This document shows, one piece after another, positions 1 through 11,984 of a stretch of 64,000 nucleotides of DNA. The translations under genes were made by a program, and so were the position numbers. This DNA is from Tenrec ecaudatus (lineage: Eukaryota; Chordata; Mammalia; Afrosoricida; Tenrecidae), in assembly GCF_050624435.1 (NCBI RefSeq), contig NC_134537.1, positions 119,215,586 through 119,279,585 of the forward strand, read 5' to 3'. The notes below the pieces were generated by a model. The model was given only the letters and a program-made list of their open reading frames with translations. It was not told the origin of the DNA and did no database searches. Every line of letters begins with the position of its first letter. Position 1 is the stretch's first letter.

Positions 1-480
1 GATTCAAACTTAGCACATTCCAATTTCTGATTATTAGCAGGTTTTACAATGGTTTCTCCTTACCTTGAATCCTGCCCAAGTAGCAAATGAAGATCTCAAG
101 GACTCCATTCATCCAGGCGTTACACTCTGTTCCCCATGGCCGACTCTAATTTGAGAAAGCAGCTCCTCCCTAGTCACACTTTGAGTGCTCTTTGACCCGA
201 GGGCCCTCTCCTCTGGCACTGTCTCCAGCAGTCTTCTGCTCCATTGACCAGGCTGCAGAAGCGGACAGTGTTTCAAAGCTATGGCGTCGGGTTTGCAGCA
301 GCTCCTTCCCCCACAGTGGGCAGCTGAGCCCCTCATTGTCGTCTATTCTTAGTCTGGACATTCCTCTGGGACCTCTTCCCTTTGGGTGACCTTCCTGGTA
401 TTTGACACTGGGGACATTGTTTCCAGCCATGCCATCAAGCTTCTAGCTACCCGTTTCTAGCCAGGGCACCAAGACTCCTT
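1..480 (-). mobile_element. RTE-class LINE, 5' region (truncated by window edge)
   Basis: Read on the minus strand this matches the 5' UTR and start of an afrotherian RTE/BovB-like LINE. The same wording recurs at 32430-33250 (minus) and 42965-43340 (plus), for example the stretch around 'cagcaaatg' and the 'tagtctggac' block. There is no usable reading frame. The copy is old and continues to the left of the window. Confidence 0.6.
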
Positions 481-555
481 GACATTGAAGTCTGGAGCTG
501 TTAAATCTTGTTCCAAGGTCACAGAACGAATAGGCAGTATTTCAACCTCTGACTC

Positions 556-735
556 AAGGGCCCTGGTAATGCAGTGGTTGTTTCCATTGCTCATTGGGAA
601 AGATGAGACACACTCCTCTCTTCAAGCTCACACTCTTGGAAACCCTCTGAGACAGTGGTACGGAGCTTCTCAGACTCATCTGCTTCATCATCAACATGAC
701 AGCAATTGCTTCCGTTTGCTTTTGGCTTGTGATTA
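556..735 (+). repeat. Degraded AfroSINE-like SINE
   Basis: It starts with a 'gccctggtaatgcagtggtt' head like the AfroSINE 5' end. It then jumps to the 'ctcttggaaaccctctgagacagtgg' part that normally follows the middle of the SINE, so the tRNA-related centre seems deleted. Highly diverged. Confidence 0.35.
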
Positions 736-1266
736 AAAAGGAATGATCACTTTTGTTCATATCAAGTTAACCTCTGAAAGGTAGAATCCATATTTATAGA
801 TGATCTGTTTTATAATCTCTAGCAACAATTATTACAGGTGTAACCAAATGACCAAACACTGCAACACGTTGAAATCACCATGCAAGATGTTCATTATAAT
901 TTATTTTACAAATGACCAAAGGAAAAGTGGTTTCCACTCTCCATCTCTCTTTTTTAAGACAATTCACTACCAGGACCGTGGTCAGCCATGAAAGTACCAA
1001 ATGAAATTGGCCTTGCTTCCTATTTGACTACTAAACCATTGCGTATTTATGTTAGAAGCAGTGAAATATTCTGCTTCACATGAGCAGTGCTACCAAATTG
1101 AAATCTTTTTTTTTTTTTGACATTAGTAGGAGACATTGTACAGAAGGACTTAGCCATCATTCTTCATGATTTTAATAGCCAGTCTATTCTAACACTATTT
1201 GCTTTTAATATTTTGGGATTGTATAGAGTAAATTGTGATTTAAACATGTTTATTACTTTTCTGATT
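736..1266. other. Unassigned sequence
   Basis: No gene or recognised repeat. It holds a 12-T run near 1108-1119 that could be the remnant of a retroposon tail. Confidence 0.5.
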
Positions 1267-1434
1267 GATTAAGCATCTTCATGTCAAGCATGATGATGAG
1301 CGTATGTTGATTAAGTTTCCTCATGTCAAGCGTGATGATGAGCATATGTTGATTAAGTGTCCTCATGTCAAGCGTGATGCTCAGCGTATGTTGATTAAGT
1401 GTCCTCATATCAAGCGTGATGCTGAGCCTAGAGC
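1267..1434 (+). repeat. 42-bp tandem repeat (about 3.8 units), open in one frame
   Basis: Four consecutive units start at 1267, 1309, 1351 and 1393, each opening with GATTAAG and containing CCTCATGTCAAGCGTGATG-like sequence. The last unit decays after 1428. The period is 42 bases, or 14 codons, and the plus frame from a TTG at 1265 (first ATG at 1303) stays open to 1519. It would encode repeats of the form MLIKCPHVKRDAER. Because the period is a multiple of three, an open frame follows automatically if one unit lacks a stop, so this is weak evidence of coding. I recognise no protein family. Confidence 0.85.
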
Positions 1435-2439
1435 AGACACTCAGGCTGCTGCCATGGAGTTTCGAGTCCAGTGGAGAAGACCATCAATTAAAGCACTAGA
1501 ACAATCAAGTAGGTGCTAGACGAACGAACAGAAGGAAACAGTCTTCAGGTATAGCGCTCAGAGATGGCCTCCTGGAAGAAGTCGCAATTAAACTAAATTT
1601 CATCAAAACAGGAGCCCTTTTCAAGAAAAGAGGGAAGGGATGATTATAATACAAGAGACCACAGTGCAACTGAAGTATCGAACTTAAATGAAGGCAGAAG
1701 TAGGATCCAGGTGGAAGAGGCGTTTCTAACTCATTTCAGGATATTTTGATATTTTACAACATTCTCAGCAATCATCCAGGGTTTCAAACAGCAAAGATTT
1801 GGCTACAATGTGATAAGAAATGCTGCTTTGGTACAATGTGAGGAGAATGGCATTGGTCTAGAATAGGTAGCAGGAAGGAAATGTTTTGGTGATAAATCTG
1901 AAAGGACACAGTGGAGACATGAAACAACGTAGGACCAAGATATTGGAAAGAAATTGGTAGTTATAAAAATTGCGTGGAAGGTGTTTTCTTGGATGTGAGT
2001 TAAGACAATGGGGAAAGTGTGATACCTTGACTCGGGTGAAAAATGCTGAGGAGGGTGGTTGTGAAGAGGTAGATGGAATGGAAGGAATAAAGAGTTCAAT
2101 TTGATTTAAGCTGAACTTTGAAGAGTGATGAAACCTCCAAGTGAAAATGTATATGAAACTACTGGATATGCATACTCAGACTTCAGGAAGAATCTATGAA
2201 AAATATATGTATAGTAGTGTTTAGAGAAAATACGTCTCAATTAGAAGCAACATTTAATGAGTGGACTGGAAAAAAATAAAGAAATAATATGGGGAAGAAT
2301 TGTTAGAAATTAGTACAGGAAACTATAAAAGTTGAGTTATGGGAAGAGGGCAGATTCATTTTAAGATATTAGTCAACAATATAAAATGGATCTGAGATCT
2401 ACAGCATTTTTTTATGGACAACGTTCAAATGATTTAAAA
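1435..2439. other. Unassigned sequence
   Basis: No exon, RNA gene or repeat family recognised. An open minus-strand stretch of 98 codons at 1803-2099 has no recognisable motif and looks like chance. Confidence 0.5.
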
Positions 2440-2645
2440 GCCACTGAGTGGTGCAATGGGTTAAGCAGTGGGCTGCTAGATGCAAGGTCAGGGTTCAAAC
2501 ATACCACTTGCTCTTCATGACAAAATGATCATGTGCTCTTATAAAGATGTGCAGTCTCAGAAACCCTCCTGAGCTCTGCTGCTCTTTCCTATGAAGTCAC
2601 CATGAGTCAGAACTCATTCAAAACAGTGGGTTTCACTTTTGGTGT
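2440..2645 (+). repeat. AfroSINE
   Basis: It has the tRNA-derived head (gtggtgcaatgggttaagca, then ggctgcta and ggttcaaac, a B-box-like motif). The body resembles 'tcagaaaccctcctgag', and the tail around 'catgagtcagaactcattc' matches the tail of RTE 3' ends in this window. Near full length (about 205 bp). Confidence 0.85.
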
Positions 2646-2830
2646 TAGAGTGGTATAAATGGTTGGTAAATCTGGCTATTAACTTGAAGATGAAAGGCTT
2701 GAATCCACCAAGAGGCACTTGACAATATTTTTCTAAAAATCACTCATCAAGAACTTTATGGAGCACAGTTCTACTTTGCTGCACACGTTGTGGTCATGAA
2801 CTGAAATCAGCCGTCTGATGACTAACACTG
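2646..2830 (+). repeat. AfroSINE, second copy in tandem
   Basis: It begins directly after the previous copy with 'gtggtataaatggttggtaaatctggctatt' and carries 'ctttatggagcacagttctac' and 'gtggtcatgaactgaaatcag', a variant SINE body and tail. Two adjacent copies in the same orientation suggest insertion into the A-rich or T-rich tail of the first copy. Confidence 0.65.
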
Positions 2831-3327
2831 GAACCAAGAGGATTTAGCAACATCAAGGACATTGGTCATTTTCAATGATGCCTGCGATGAATGTTGAGGC
2901 TGAATATTCAATTGTAATGTGTTAAGAACTTCTGAGTTTGATGCTACTCCATGGATCTACAACATAAAGATAATTTCATTAAACAATTTTATTATTGAAC
3001 ATGAGCGGAGAGTCAAAATAATACATAAAAAGTAGATGTTCATTAAAAAGAAAATTTTATCTTATGTTTATGATTAAGTTGAGAAAGACTTCTAAGTGAA
3101 AGTGGGAGCGAGTCTGTAGGATGTGTATAAAAATCTGGTAGAGCTCCCAGATAGCAGATAAAGTGAAATATCAGAGATGGCAGGAGGAGATAGGATCCAG
3201 AGTCACTGAAGAGACAGAAATAATGCAGAGAAGAAGCAATTCAAACATATAATGATGGAAGGAGGGAAAAGAAGATGTAGATTCAGGTGCACATTTTATA
3301 TATGATGATAGGGCATTTCCAAGGAAC
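2831..3327. other. Unassigned sequence
   Basis: A/G-rich on the plus strand with no recognised repeat or gene. Confidence 0.5.
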
Positions 3328-3333
3328 CCTTTC

Positions 3334-3800
3334 TGTGTTAGGTTCTGTGTTCTAGTCTAGGGAAGCAAGTCCAGTGACAATCATCTATGTACAAGAAAGA
3401 ACTTTATACCAAGAAACAACTTTATATCAAGAAGGCACCCCAGCCTAGTGCAACTCAAGTTCATAAGTCCAATACTAGGCAGAGCCTTCTTCAGACACAC
3501 AAAAGTGGCCCTTAAAGGTGCGATGGGAAGCATGGAGATCACAGTCCAGTGAGTGCAGAGTTACAAGGATCCAAGGTTAGTGGAAACATGGGAGGGTGCG
3601 GACAGTTGTTAAGGTTGGATGGCCCACCTAGTGAGAGGCTCAGTGAGGTCCCAGAGAGGAAGAAGGTGGAGTAGCAGAGACAGAGGCTGTTCTCAGAATC
3701 CCTCACTCTCATACAAAAGACCACACCCCTAGGGAGGTGTCATGAAGCTACCACTTAAGCCAGGAGTGCCCAGTAGACATAAAATCATCGAACTACCACA
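3334..3800 (-). mobile_element. Solo LTR, ERVL/MaLR-like family A
   Basis: It begins TGTGTTAG and ends CTACCACA on the plus strand, so it has TG...CA ends. It is flanked by an exact 6-base match CCTTTC (3328-3333 and 3801-3806). It is related to the LTRs at 14747-15187, 26299-26840 and 56034-56482. Orientation is inferred from the last of these, which is followed by MaLR-like internal sequence. Length 467 bp. Confidence 0.7.
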
Positions 3801-3806
3801 CCTTTC

Positions 3807-4129
3807 TGATAATATCTATTTTCTCTCAGAATCAGGAGACAAGGCCAATGGCTTGTTTGGGAAAGCTATCATATTATCTTCTATTTCTTTATTTTGACCT
3901 CACAAAAAGAAATACTAACATTTAAGCGCTCTCCTTTGCAGAGCATGTGTCCATGTTTATTATTTCTCATTAATAGTAGTTTACATAATACATGTGTCTG
4001 CTAATATATTTTAAAAATTGTACAGAAGTAGTGTAGCATTTCATGAATATGCATTTAATGATTGATGACCATGAAATATAAGTATTTCTTATGTTGTCTC
4101 TACCACTTCTGTAAGTCTCTCCTATTAAA
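3807..4129. other. Unassigned AT-rich sequence
   Basis: Nothing recognised. Confidence 0.5.
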
Positions 4130-4330
4130 CATCACAAACTATTCTGCACATTTTAAGTATTGGCTTTTTAATCCTCATAATTACTTTAAAAATGGATAAC
4201 ATATAATATTCCCATTTCAAAGTTGAAGGAACCAAAGCAGGTTTAAATAACCTAGCTAACATTCAATTAGTAAGAGCCAAAGTCACATTTCTTGGTGGGC
4301 AATCCCACTGCAGTGCTCTGGTCTTATGTG
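4130..4330 (+). repeat. MIR SINE
   Basis: It has the order of MIR landmarks: 'tttaatcctcataatta', then 'attcccatttcaaagttgaagga' in place of the 'cccattttacagatgagga' core, then 'aataacctagctaac' and 'gtaagagccaaagtcac'. MIR is an ancient mammal-wide SINE. Diverged, as expected for its age. Confidence 0.75.
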
Positions 4331-4461
4331 CTTTTGGCCAATACGTTATGCTCATGGATTCCCCAAACCCAAGCCCACTGCACAGTTCACACTCACAGGG
4401 AGGAGAACATGAAACCAAGAGGGAAAACGTGGACCATCAGAGAGTAGAAAGCTTGTCTATC

Positions 4462-4655
4462 TAAATCCATTGCCATTGAGCCAATTCCAACTCAATGTAT
4501 CCCTATAGGACAGAGTAGATCGCCCTTCTGGATACCTGAGACTGTGCAGCTCTTTGAAAGCAAACTGCCACACCTCTCTCCCCTGAGAGGCTGGTAGTTT
4601 GGGATTGCGGATTTTAAAATGAGCAGTTCAGCATGTAACCACATCGCCCCCAGAG
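4462..4655 (-). repeat. AfroSINE
   Basis: The reverse-complement body is clear: 'cattgagccaattccaactcaa', 'ctataggacagagtaga', 'cctgagactgtgcagctcttt' and the tRNA-derived head near 4630. Near full length. Confidence 0.85.
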
Positions 4656-7600
4656 CACTCTAGTTAGAAATGGCAAACTCACTCCGCATCTGGATCGAAA
4701 CCTGTTCAAGGTCTTAGAAAAAACAATGTGGAGAGGTAGAGAGGAGCAACACACTACATTCTACGTTAATAGATGATCAAGAAAATACGAGAGCCAGAAC
4801 GAACACTTGTTCTTATCTGTATGTGCATATTTTTTAATATTTTGAAACAATGTTATGTTAACAACTTATTATTTATCCTAAATAGATTAAGTAAACAAAG
4901 AAAACTAAAATATATTTTGCTTTACAATGATCTCATTCACATCCTTAGGGATTCTTTGCAATCCTACTTATTTTATAATTTAGTAATTAATACTTCTCTC
5001 ATTTGACTAACTTTTGCTCATATATATTTTGATAAAATCCATTTTAGTATAGAAAGTACTGCATTAGCAATGTACCTTAAAATCTATATGCCATTTAAAA
5101 TCCCCTAAGATGACTTTGAAAAACTAGTGTTCTCCGGGTATTATAGAGACCGTTAATTCTAGATCCTTACAAACTTAATCTACTTTAGCTTTAGTAATTA
5201 ATAACAAAGACATTTCTAACTTTGACAAACTTCTAGCATTGTAAATTTTTAAATCTGGTATGTGTTGAAAGCCTACCCTTACAGAATAGCTGTCATCATA
5301 AAATGTATCCCTTCTTCATGATGAGAAGGGACAAATTTTGCCTTCCAATAGATATGCCACCTTTTTGATCTATGTACTCAACCAGCAAGCACAAACACAA
5401 GCAATGAATTCCTATAACTCAGTCTCTTCAGACCATAGGATCTGAGCTCGTGCAGTGCAGTGGAGTCAGTATGTTATATGTCTACAGGTCTCAAAATCGC
5501 GGCTATGCATTTTATACGTCCCTGGCTAATCATAGCTGAGGAGAAACTTGTATATCTGCTTTGGCATTCCCTATCTGATGAATTAAATATAAAAAAAACT
5601 TCTTAATTTTTCAATAGTTAATGAAACTGATATTTAATCTAACCTAAAAGGCACTGTTAGGTTCCAGAGTTTCTCTTACATGTACTTTTTAAATTTTATT
5701 TTTACACCTTTGGTGAAATGACCTTGAACTGGTGTGCTCGAGGGCAAATGGCTGATTCAATGTTTGCTTCAAAGAATTCGATTAGAGCATTTCAGCATAA
5801 ATATGAAAAAGGTGAAGCTTATTTTCACATATCTTGCACCTTCAGTATACATTCACTAGACAAGAAAATATCAATTTAATAATGATAATATCCATCGTCT
5901 CTCTTATGAAACATTTAATTTATTTCTCAGAAATTCCCCCAGGTGAACACCACTGTTCTCCAGCTGTGCTTTATATCGCGAGAATGCAGGGAGCTCAATC
6001 CTACGAACTTGGAGAGATTTGACGTCATTTTAGCCCCAAACATATTTTTCTAATACGTGTTTCTAAATTGAGTCAGTGGTCCAAGGGATAAGAAACAGAA
6101 GTTTTGTGCAGATGGTTGTCCTAGTTTTCACACATTTCGTATTTAACTCCAAGTCACCAAGTTACTGGCACACTGCTGCGTACACAGGTCTGCCATGGCC
6201 ATTTCTCATTGCTTCACGCCTCGGGTGGCAATTTCCGAATCATTCCAACAGGTCTTGACTTGAGGTCGTGTAAACTATTGCTCCTGTAAAAGTTGTACAT
6301 TTAAGTACAATGATATTGCTGCTAGCTAAAATAATAGGGGGAGGAGAGATATTCAGGTTTATAGAGGCAAGAAAATGTTTCTCTTTCATTGAACAAAGAC
6401 CTTATCAGAAAGCTAGTGGAAATTACCATTTGCTTTATCGTGAAAATCTCTTCCCTGGGTGGAGCTACATGACTTATTGAAGGGGGAGGAAAGCTTTATG
6501 CTTGCTTTTATGTAGGGAAAACAGCAACATAATCCATTCAGATTTAAGAGGAAAAAGCACTACGGAAGTTCTGAGCTACTGCAGTGAATTTTCCATACAG
6601 GCCTGGGTAGGTTCAACATGTCAATCAATTTCTGCCATGCTGCCGTTGAAGATGCTTCAAGAATTGCCCTGTGTCTCTGGAGCTGTCAGATGGCCTGTGC
6701 ATATCATGTAACTGCACCCTTCCCAGCTCGCCCAGCATCAAGTATACACTCATCTCTATTCCAGTCACACTTTCCCGGTTATCTTTGGATGTGTTCTATG
6801 ATGGAGATTGTTTCCCTGTGTATTTGGATAACTGGTTTGTTTGAATTGTTCACACCTGAATTCGAATGCATGGTCTTCATTTATCAAAATAGTACCAGGA
6901 TACCTCCCCTTATCACCCCGTCTACACTCTGTTTCATTTTCATCAAAATGTTTAATATGAACTATTCTTATGAGTCAGAAGGAAACGGAGGACACCTAAC
7001 AATAATAACAGGCTGTCTTTCACCATCCCAGAACACATCCAGAGCCATTCCACTTGTCCTCTCTGGCCAGAATATACTCCATGGCCCAGGTTTGTGACTG
7101 ATCCCAGTTTGGACTGATCCTAAAGGTTGATTTTTCTGCCAAACAGCCTAGGGGCAGTAAGTCCGGATTTAATTATTAGTGGAAGCCATTGAGCTATTTG
7201 GGAGACCTGAGTTTAATCTAGTTTGCACAGTCTTCTGTGGGGTTGGAGGAAAGAGAGTAAGCGAAAAGAGCATCAGAAGGGGTGTTGGGAATACATGACA
7301 GGTGCCTGGCTTCACAGCCCCTCACTGTGTAGGGCCAGGTGTGCTGAAAAGGCCCAGAGCCTACTTTGGGAGACTGGAGCTTTGCGCTCCGGGCAGCCGC
7401 AGACCCCGAGAGCAGGGTAAGCTCCATTCTTGAATGCAAGTCTTTCAGAGGTGGGCTGCAGTCCCGGGATGGCTTTCCGTTGGCAGCTGTGACCAATCAC
7501 AGGAGGAAGTTGAATGGATAAGTCTGGCTTTATCCATCTTTGTCTCCTGCAAGTCTCCTGTTCACTGAGGAATTATCCTTACTGAACTTGTCACATCATT

Positions 7601-8764
7601 TGTCACATTATCCTTACCGAACTTGTCACTGGTTTACATCAGTAAATCTTAGCTATTGTTTCTATGATCATATTTTCTAAAGTTTTTTTAAAGGATATAT
7701 ACATGGTCTGAAAAGAGAGAAACAAAATCCTTCATTTTCACAAAATGCTGATTTTTGCATAATGAACATTCTGATTTGAGGAGTCTAATTATGTTGCTAA
7801 GTGGGAGTGAATGTTTGTGTCATATGTATTGCTACATTTCTAATGTCTAAAACTGGCCAGACCCCAGAGTAAATACTCAGAACAGTTTGCTGAAAAACTG
7901 CTAGCAACGCAAGTGACTTTTGTCAATGATTTTCTTGTGGCAGGAAAACAAAATTTAAAAATAAACCATTTAAAGTTTTTAGAGCTTCTTTTAGATGCAA
8001 ACATGTTTGCATAACCTGAATCTTTAAAAACCATCCAGGAAAAGGGGAGCAATGTTATACATTTACGTAAGAATATAACGTTTTCTTCTTGGGAGGAGTA
8101 GCTGGGGACCACTGTGGCAGTGTTGACTGATAACCACCTGCGGTGAATTGCTTGTTTGGCTCCCATCCCAGGGGTGACAATAAAAGGAAGCAATTTAACA
8201 TTCAGAATTCCGGTCTTAGGGAAGAGGGGTTAGATGGAAGTTTGTTTTCTGTCCTATGTCCTTGTAATTCTGTGCCAAGCCACTCGGTGAAAGAGGAAAG
8301 GAGGTTACGGGCCACTCAGTGCAGAAAGAGCCCTTGCAGAGGCTCAAAGTGCTGCTCAGTTCTGAATGTCATTTCGAGTTACTCATATGTTTTTTCAATA
8401 GATAAATGCCCTCGTCTTGGTCTTCAATTATTGGCTACACTCTCTGTAATTTTTATGGTATTGGTCTATAAGAGTATATCAATTTATTTATAAATATTAA
8501 TACATTACAATTGCCTAGTTAATATAGTACTTTATAATTTATGTGATTCATCATTCTCAGAGTTCACACAATGAGGACTGCAACTAAGTGTCTATATAAT
8601 TAATAGTCTTTAAAAATATCAGAGACTAGATGAATGATGGCCCATTTCAGTTTGAAAATTGATCAGTGTCACATTTCCTATAATAATTAAACTAGGAAAG
8701 GGATTAGAGGGTAAATTGAGCAAGACAGTATGAATGTTACTGACTGCTAAATGGACAAACCAAT
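4656..8764. other. Unassigned, mostly unique-looking sequence
   Basis: About 4.1 kb with no recognised repeat or exon. The longest open frame is 159 codons on the plus strand at 6618-7097. It has no signal peptide, domain or repeat pattern I recognise and I treat it as chance. A more GC-rich patch lies at about 7210-7500. This is the largest block here without visible transposon sequence, so conserved non-coding elements would be worth looking for in it. Confidence 0.5.
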
Positions 8765-9020
8765 CTGTCTGGGAAGAAGTGTGGCCAGAGTGATTTTTAG
8801 AAGCAAGGATGGCAACACTTCATCTTACGTACGTCGGACTGTTGTCAGGAGAGACAGTCCCTGCGGAAGGAGCCCGTGTTTGGTAGAGGAGAGGGCAGCG
8901 AGAAGGAAGTAGGCCTTCGGGGGATGGATTGACACGGAGCCTGCTACAGCAGGCTCCAGCGTGGGGACAATCGTGGGACTGGCGCAGGACCCAGCAGGGC
9001 TTTGTTCCATTGTGCAAAGG
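8765..9020 (+). mobile_element. RTE-class LINE, 3' end
   Basis: It contains the RTE ORF C-terminal coding region in order: 'gaagaagtgtggccagagtg', 'gcaaggatggcaacactt', 'gttgtcaggagagacagtcc', 'gggatggattgacac' and 'gactggcgcaggaccc', ending near 'ttccattgtgcaaagg'. The same order is seen at 13050-13345 and 51555-51845. Frameshifted and not functional. Confidence 0.8.
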
Positions 9021-9239
9021 CTAAGGATGGTCAGAGTTAGCCCGGTGACACTTAACAACATCCACGCTTCACAATAGCAGTTGTTTAAATTCTGATATTT
9101 TACTTTATTAATGTTCTTCATCGATATTTGCTTTTACCCCTTCTTGTTACCTCATGGACACTTCAGTATATGTCAGGATATGCACATGCATGTTTACATG
9201 TACCTGTAGGGGGATGTATGTGCACATGTGTGCATGCTG
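9021..9239. other. Unassigned spacer
   Basis: Between two RTE pieces; includes a TG-rich purine/pyrimidine patch near 9160-9235. Confidence 0.4.
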
Positions 9240-9500
9240 ACAGGGCTGAAGAAAAAGAGTCAAGCCTCAAGTGGAAATATTGAAAGATTCTACAGGAAAA
9301 ATAGTGAACAATACAGGAAGCTCCAAAAGAAGACGGGAGAAAAGCAGTCACTGCAGAATATAAGTAATGGACATAACATATGTCAAAGGGAATACGTGGT
9401 CGAGAACCAGTGATCGTGAAGGAAGGAGTCCAAGGTGAACTTAGACTTCAGTGCAACCAAAGCCTCAGAATTGATGGAATACCAATTGAAATGTTTCCTC
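9240..9500 (+). mobile_element. RTE-class LINE, region just upstream of and into the RT domain
   Basis: 'ctcaagtggaaatattgaaagattctac' and 'ccagtgatcgtgaaggaagg' are followed by a segment translating as ELRIDGIPIEMF-like residues. This is the start of the reverse transcriptase, corresponding to GIDGIAIEMF in the minus copy at 47334-47798. Stops and deletions break it. Confidence 0.65.
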
Positions 9501-9729
9501 ATGTTGACATCATCTGTGGGTACTGTATCCGTGAAGCCATTGACACGGTGAGACTGACAATGGCTGTTAGTCTTGAGCAATGATGAAAAAGCAAGGAAGA
9601 GGGTGGCTGCAAAATCAATAATGACAGAGAAAACAGTGGGCATCATGAGGATGCTGACGTATTATTGCAAATGTAGCCTATGTCATGGAAAATTCATCTA
9701 AAATTGTTAAAGGGCACCCCATTTTCCTG
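9501..9729. other. Unassigned sequence
   Basis: It may be diverged RTE continuation, but I cannot align it by eye. Confidence 0.3.
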
Positions 9730-9930
9730 ACAGCCCTGGTATGTGTAGGGGCGCTCCCCGACAGGCCAATCCGTTCAAACTACCAGCAGTTGTGCAGGGG
9801 AATGATGAGGCTTTCAACTCTCATAAAAATGAGCAGCATTGAAAACGTCCAGGGACAGTTCTGTTCTGCCCTGTATGTCACTGTGAATCAGGGCAACTCA
9901 GAGGCAGAGTTTGGTTTTGTTTACTGAGTA
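9730..9930 (+). repeat. AfroSINE
   Basis: The order is 'acagccctggta', 'tcaaactaccagcagttgtgc', 'atgaggctttcaactctcataaaaatgagcag', 'acagttctgttctgccctgta', and the tail 'aactcagaggcagagtttggttttgttt'. Near full length. Confidence 0.8.
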
Positions 9931-9934
9931 AGGA

Positions 9935-10075
9935 GCCCTGAGGATGCTGTGGTTTAGGCATTGGAATAATCACTGTACATTCAGTCATTCAAACTCACCA
10001 ACTCCACCTCCCCCATAAAGGGGAAAAGATGAGGCTCTCTCCCCCTCCTGAAGATTTGCAGTCAAATAGGCTGAT
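9935..10075 (+). repeat. AfroSINE, truncated
   Basis: A head-like 'gccctgaggatgctgtggtttaggcattgg' is followed by 'gatgaggctctctcc' and 'gaagatttgcagtc'. The 3' half of the SINE is missing. It lies directly downstream of the previous copy. Confidence 0.55.
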
Positions 10076-11384
10076 TATGAGTCTAATAAACTCAATGCAA
10101 ATGTATTTTAGGGTCAATTTTATTGTGTGTAGTCTCATCTAAAACATAAAATACTTTTAAATTTAATAAAAATTCCTATAATTTAATATTAACATTAAGA
10201 TCAAGCTATCTGTTTATACCTCTATATAGCTAAAAAGCTACCTAGCTACTAATAATGTATTTATTTCATATCAACCCGCCTATCCTGATTTTTCTAATTT
10301 TATCATGTATTGGAGGATTTTGATATTCACTAGAAGAAAAGAACCTATTTACTTTATTTTCCACAGTAGTTATTTTTTCTTCACAAACTGTTTATGATTT
10401 GTTCTTTTTCTAGAAAGCAGTGCCAAGTCTTATTTTCATTTCTCCATGGTAAATTTTTCTAGATTACCAATTTTCAGAGTTCCTCTACATGGGACTTTCA
10501 TAGTTCCACAGAGTTTAATTATTCACATTCATAAATAACAATTTTAAAATGAAACAAATTAAACATTGTCTGAGTTCAAAAATCTCAGAATTTCTGGACC
10601 ATAAAGCAGTCAAAATTATCAAAAATTATATATAAATTCATACAGAGGAACATAATATTCCAAAGATAATTATGTCATCACATGATAATAGAACTATGTA
10701 AATACTCACAATAGATATCCAACAAAATAAGAATTAAATCTTTAATGAGTCCTGTGTTCCTCATTCCAAGTTCAAAATTCCTAGTGTATCAACACCCTGT
10801 GGAATTTTAGGATCAGTAGCCTAGAAAATCTCATTAACCAAATATTGGGTCACCTTAAATTTTCTCCACTTGAAGTGGATGAACTTATGTAGTCATAGAA
10901 AGCTTTTACCTGTTCTTAACTGATGTGAAAAAACCAGAAACAAAGTCTTAATGTTTTTCTATAACATGTGTTTCAAAATATAATAATATGAACCCAATAA
11001 TTACTTATTCTTTCTCTTTATAGCCCACAAGGGATCTCTTAGGAGATTCTCACTAGGAAGTTAAGACAGAGGGTTTTTTACATGTGCCTAGGTTAGTCAA
11101 AACACCTCAGACTATTCAGCTTTATTGATGTAATAATATTAATCTAAGCATTCCAAAACATTTATTGTTCATTATCTTCACCAACCATGTGCTGGAAATA
11201 AAACTAAAATAAAAAGAGCCAAGATAGCTATACTTCTTAATGTTATATTAGAGGGGTAAATATATAATAAACAAGGAAACTAACCAATAAGTGCTGCTTG
11301 TGCATTTTTTTCAAACAGATAAATTAGGAGGCATAATTTCTATAATTTCTCATACTGATGTGCTTCACACATTGCTATGATACC
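10076..11384. other. Unassigned AT-rich sequence
   Basis: About 1.3 kb, strongly AT-rich, with no recognised element and no long open frame. Confidence 0.5.
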
Positions 11385-11975
11385 AGAAGTCATATCAGGT
11401 GTATTTTAAATACCACCAGAGTCAACAAGTGGATAGATTTTAGTGGAGCTTCCCAGACTAGGAAAACAAAGAAGAAATGTGGCCTACTTCCAAAACCTGC
11501 CTGGTAAAAACTCTATTGATCACGAGAAGATATTGCCCCATACTGATAGGAGAAGAGTTCCTTGAGAATGGAGATCACAGAAATACACAGTGGCCACAAT
11601 CAAAAGCCAGAGCAGTCTGGATGACAACTTACTGCGAAGAAGACCCAAATCCTCACAACTGGACCAAGAGGTAACATCATGATAAATGGAGAAATTTTTA
11701 AGTTGTCAAGGATTTCATTTTGCTTGGCTCCAAAATCAATGCCCTTGGAAGCAGCCGTCAAGAGATCTAATGACACATTGCAACACAAGACCTCTTTAAA
11801 GTGTTGAAAAGCAAAGGTGTTACTTTGAGGACTCAGGTGCATCTGAACCAAGCTATGGCATTTTCATTTGCCCCATATGCTTGTGAAAATTGGGTACTGA
11901 GTAAAGAAGACAGAGGAAAATTGATGCACTTGAATTGTGGTGCTGGCAGAGAATATTGAAAGTATCATGGATTGT
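11385..11975 (+). mobile_element. RTE-class LINE, internally deleted
   Basis: A 5' UTR part (about 11410-11550: 'gtggagcttcccagactagg', 'tggcctacttccaaaac') joins directly to the late ORF part (about 11645-11975: 'cctcacaactggaccaagaggtaaca', 'gttgtcaaggatttcattttgcttgg', 'gacctctttaaagtgttgaaaagcaaagg'). The endonuclease and most of the RT are absent. Confidence 0.75.
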
Positions 11976-11984
11976 AAAAATAGC

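Noticed and set aside
2440-2520. tRNA gene
   Set aside because: The A- and B-box-like motifs belong to the tRNA-derived head of an AfroSINE with the SINE body attached.
6618-7097. 159-codon plus-strand ORF as a possible gene
   Set aside because: No recognisable domain, no splice or promoter context and a composition like its surroundings. A frame of this size can arise by chance in 64 kb.
10076-11384. Nuclear mitochondrial insertion, suggested by AT-richness
   Set aside because: No mitochondrial gene sequence could be recognised on either strand.
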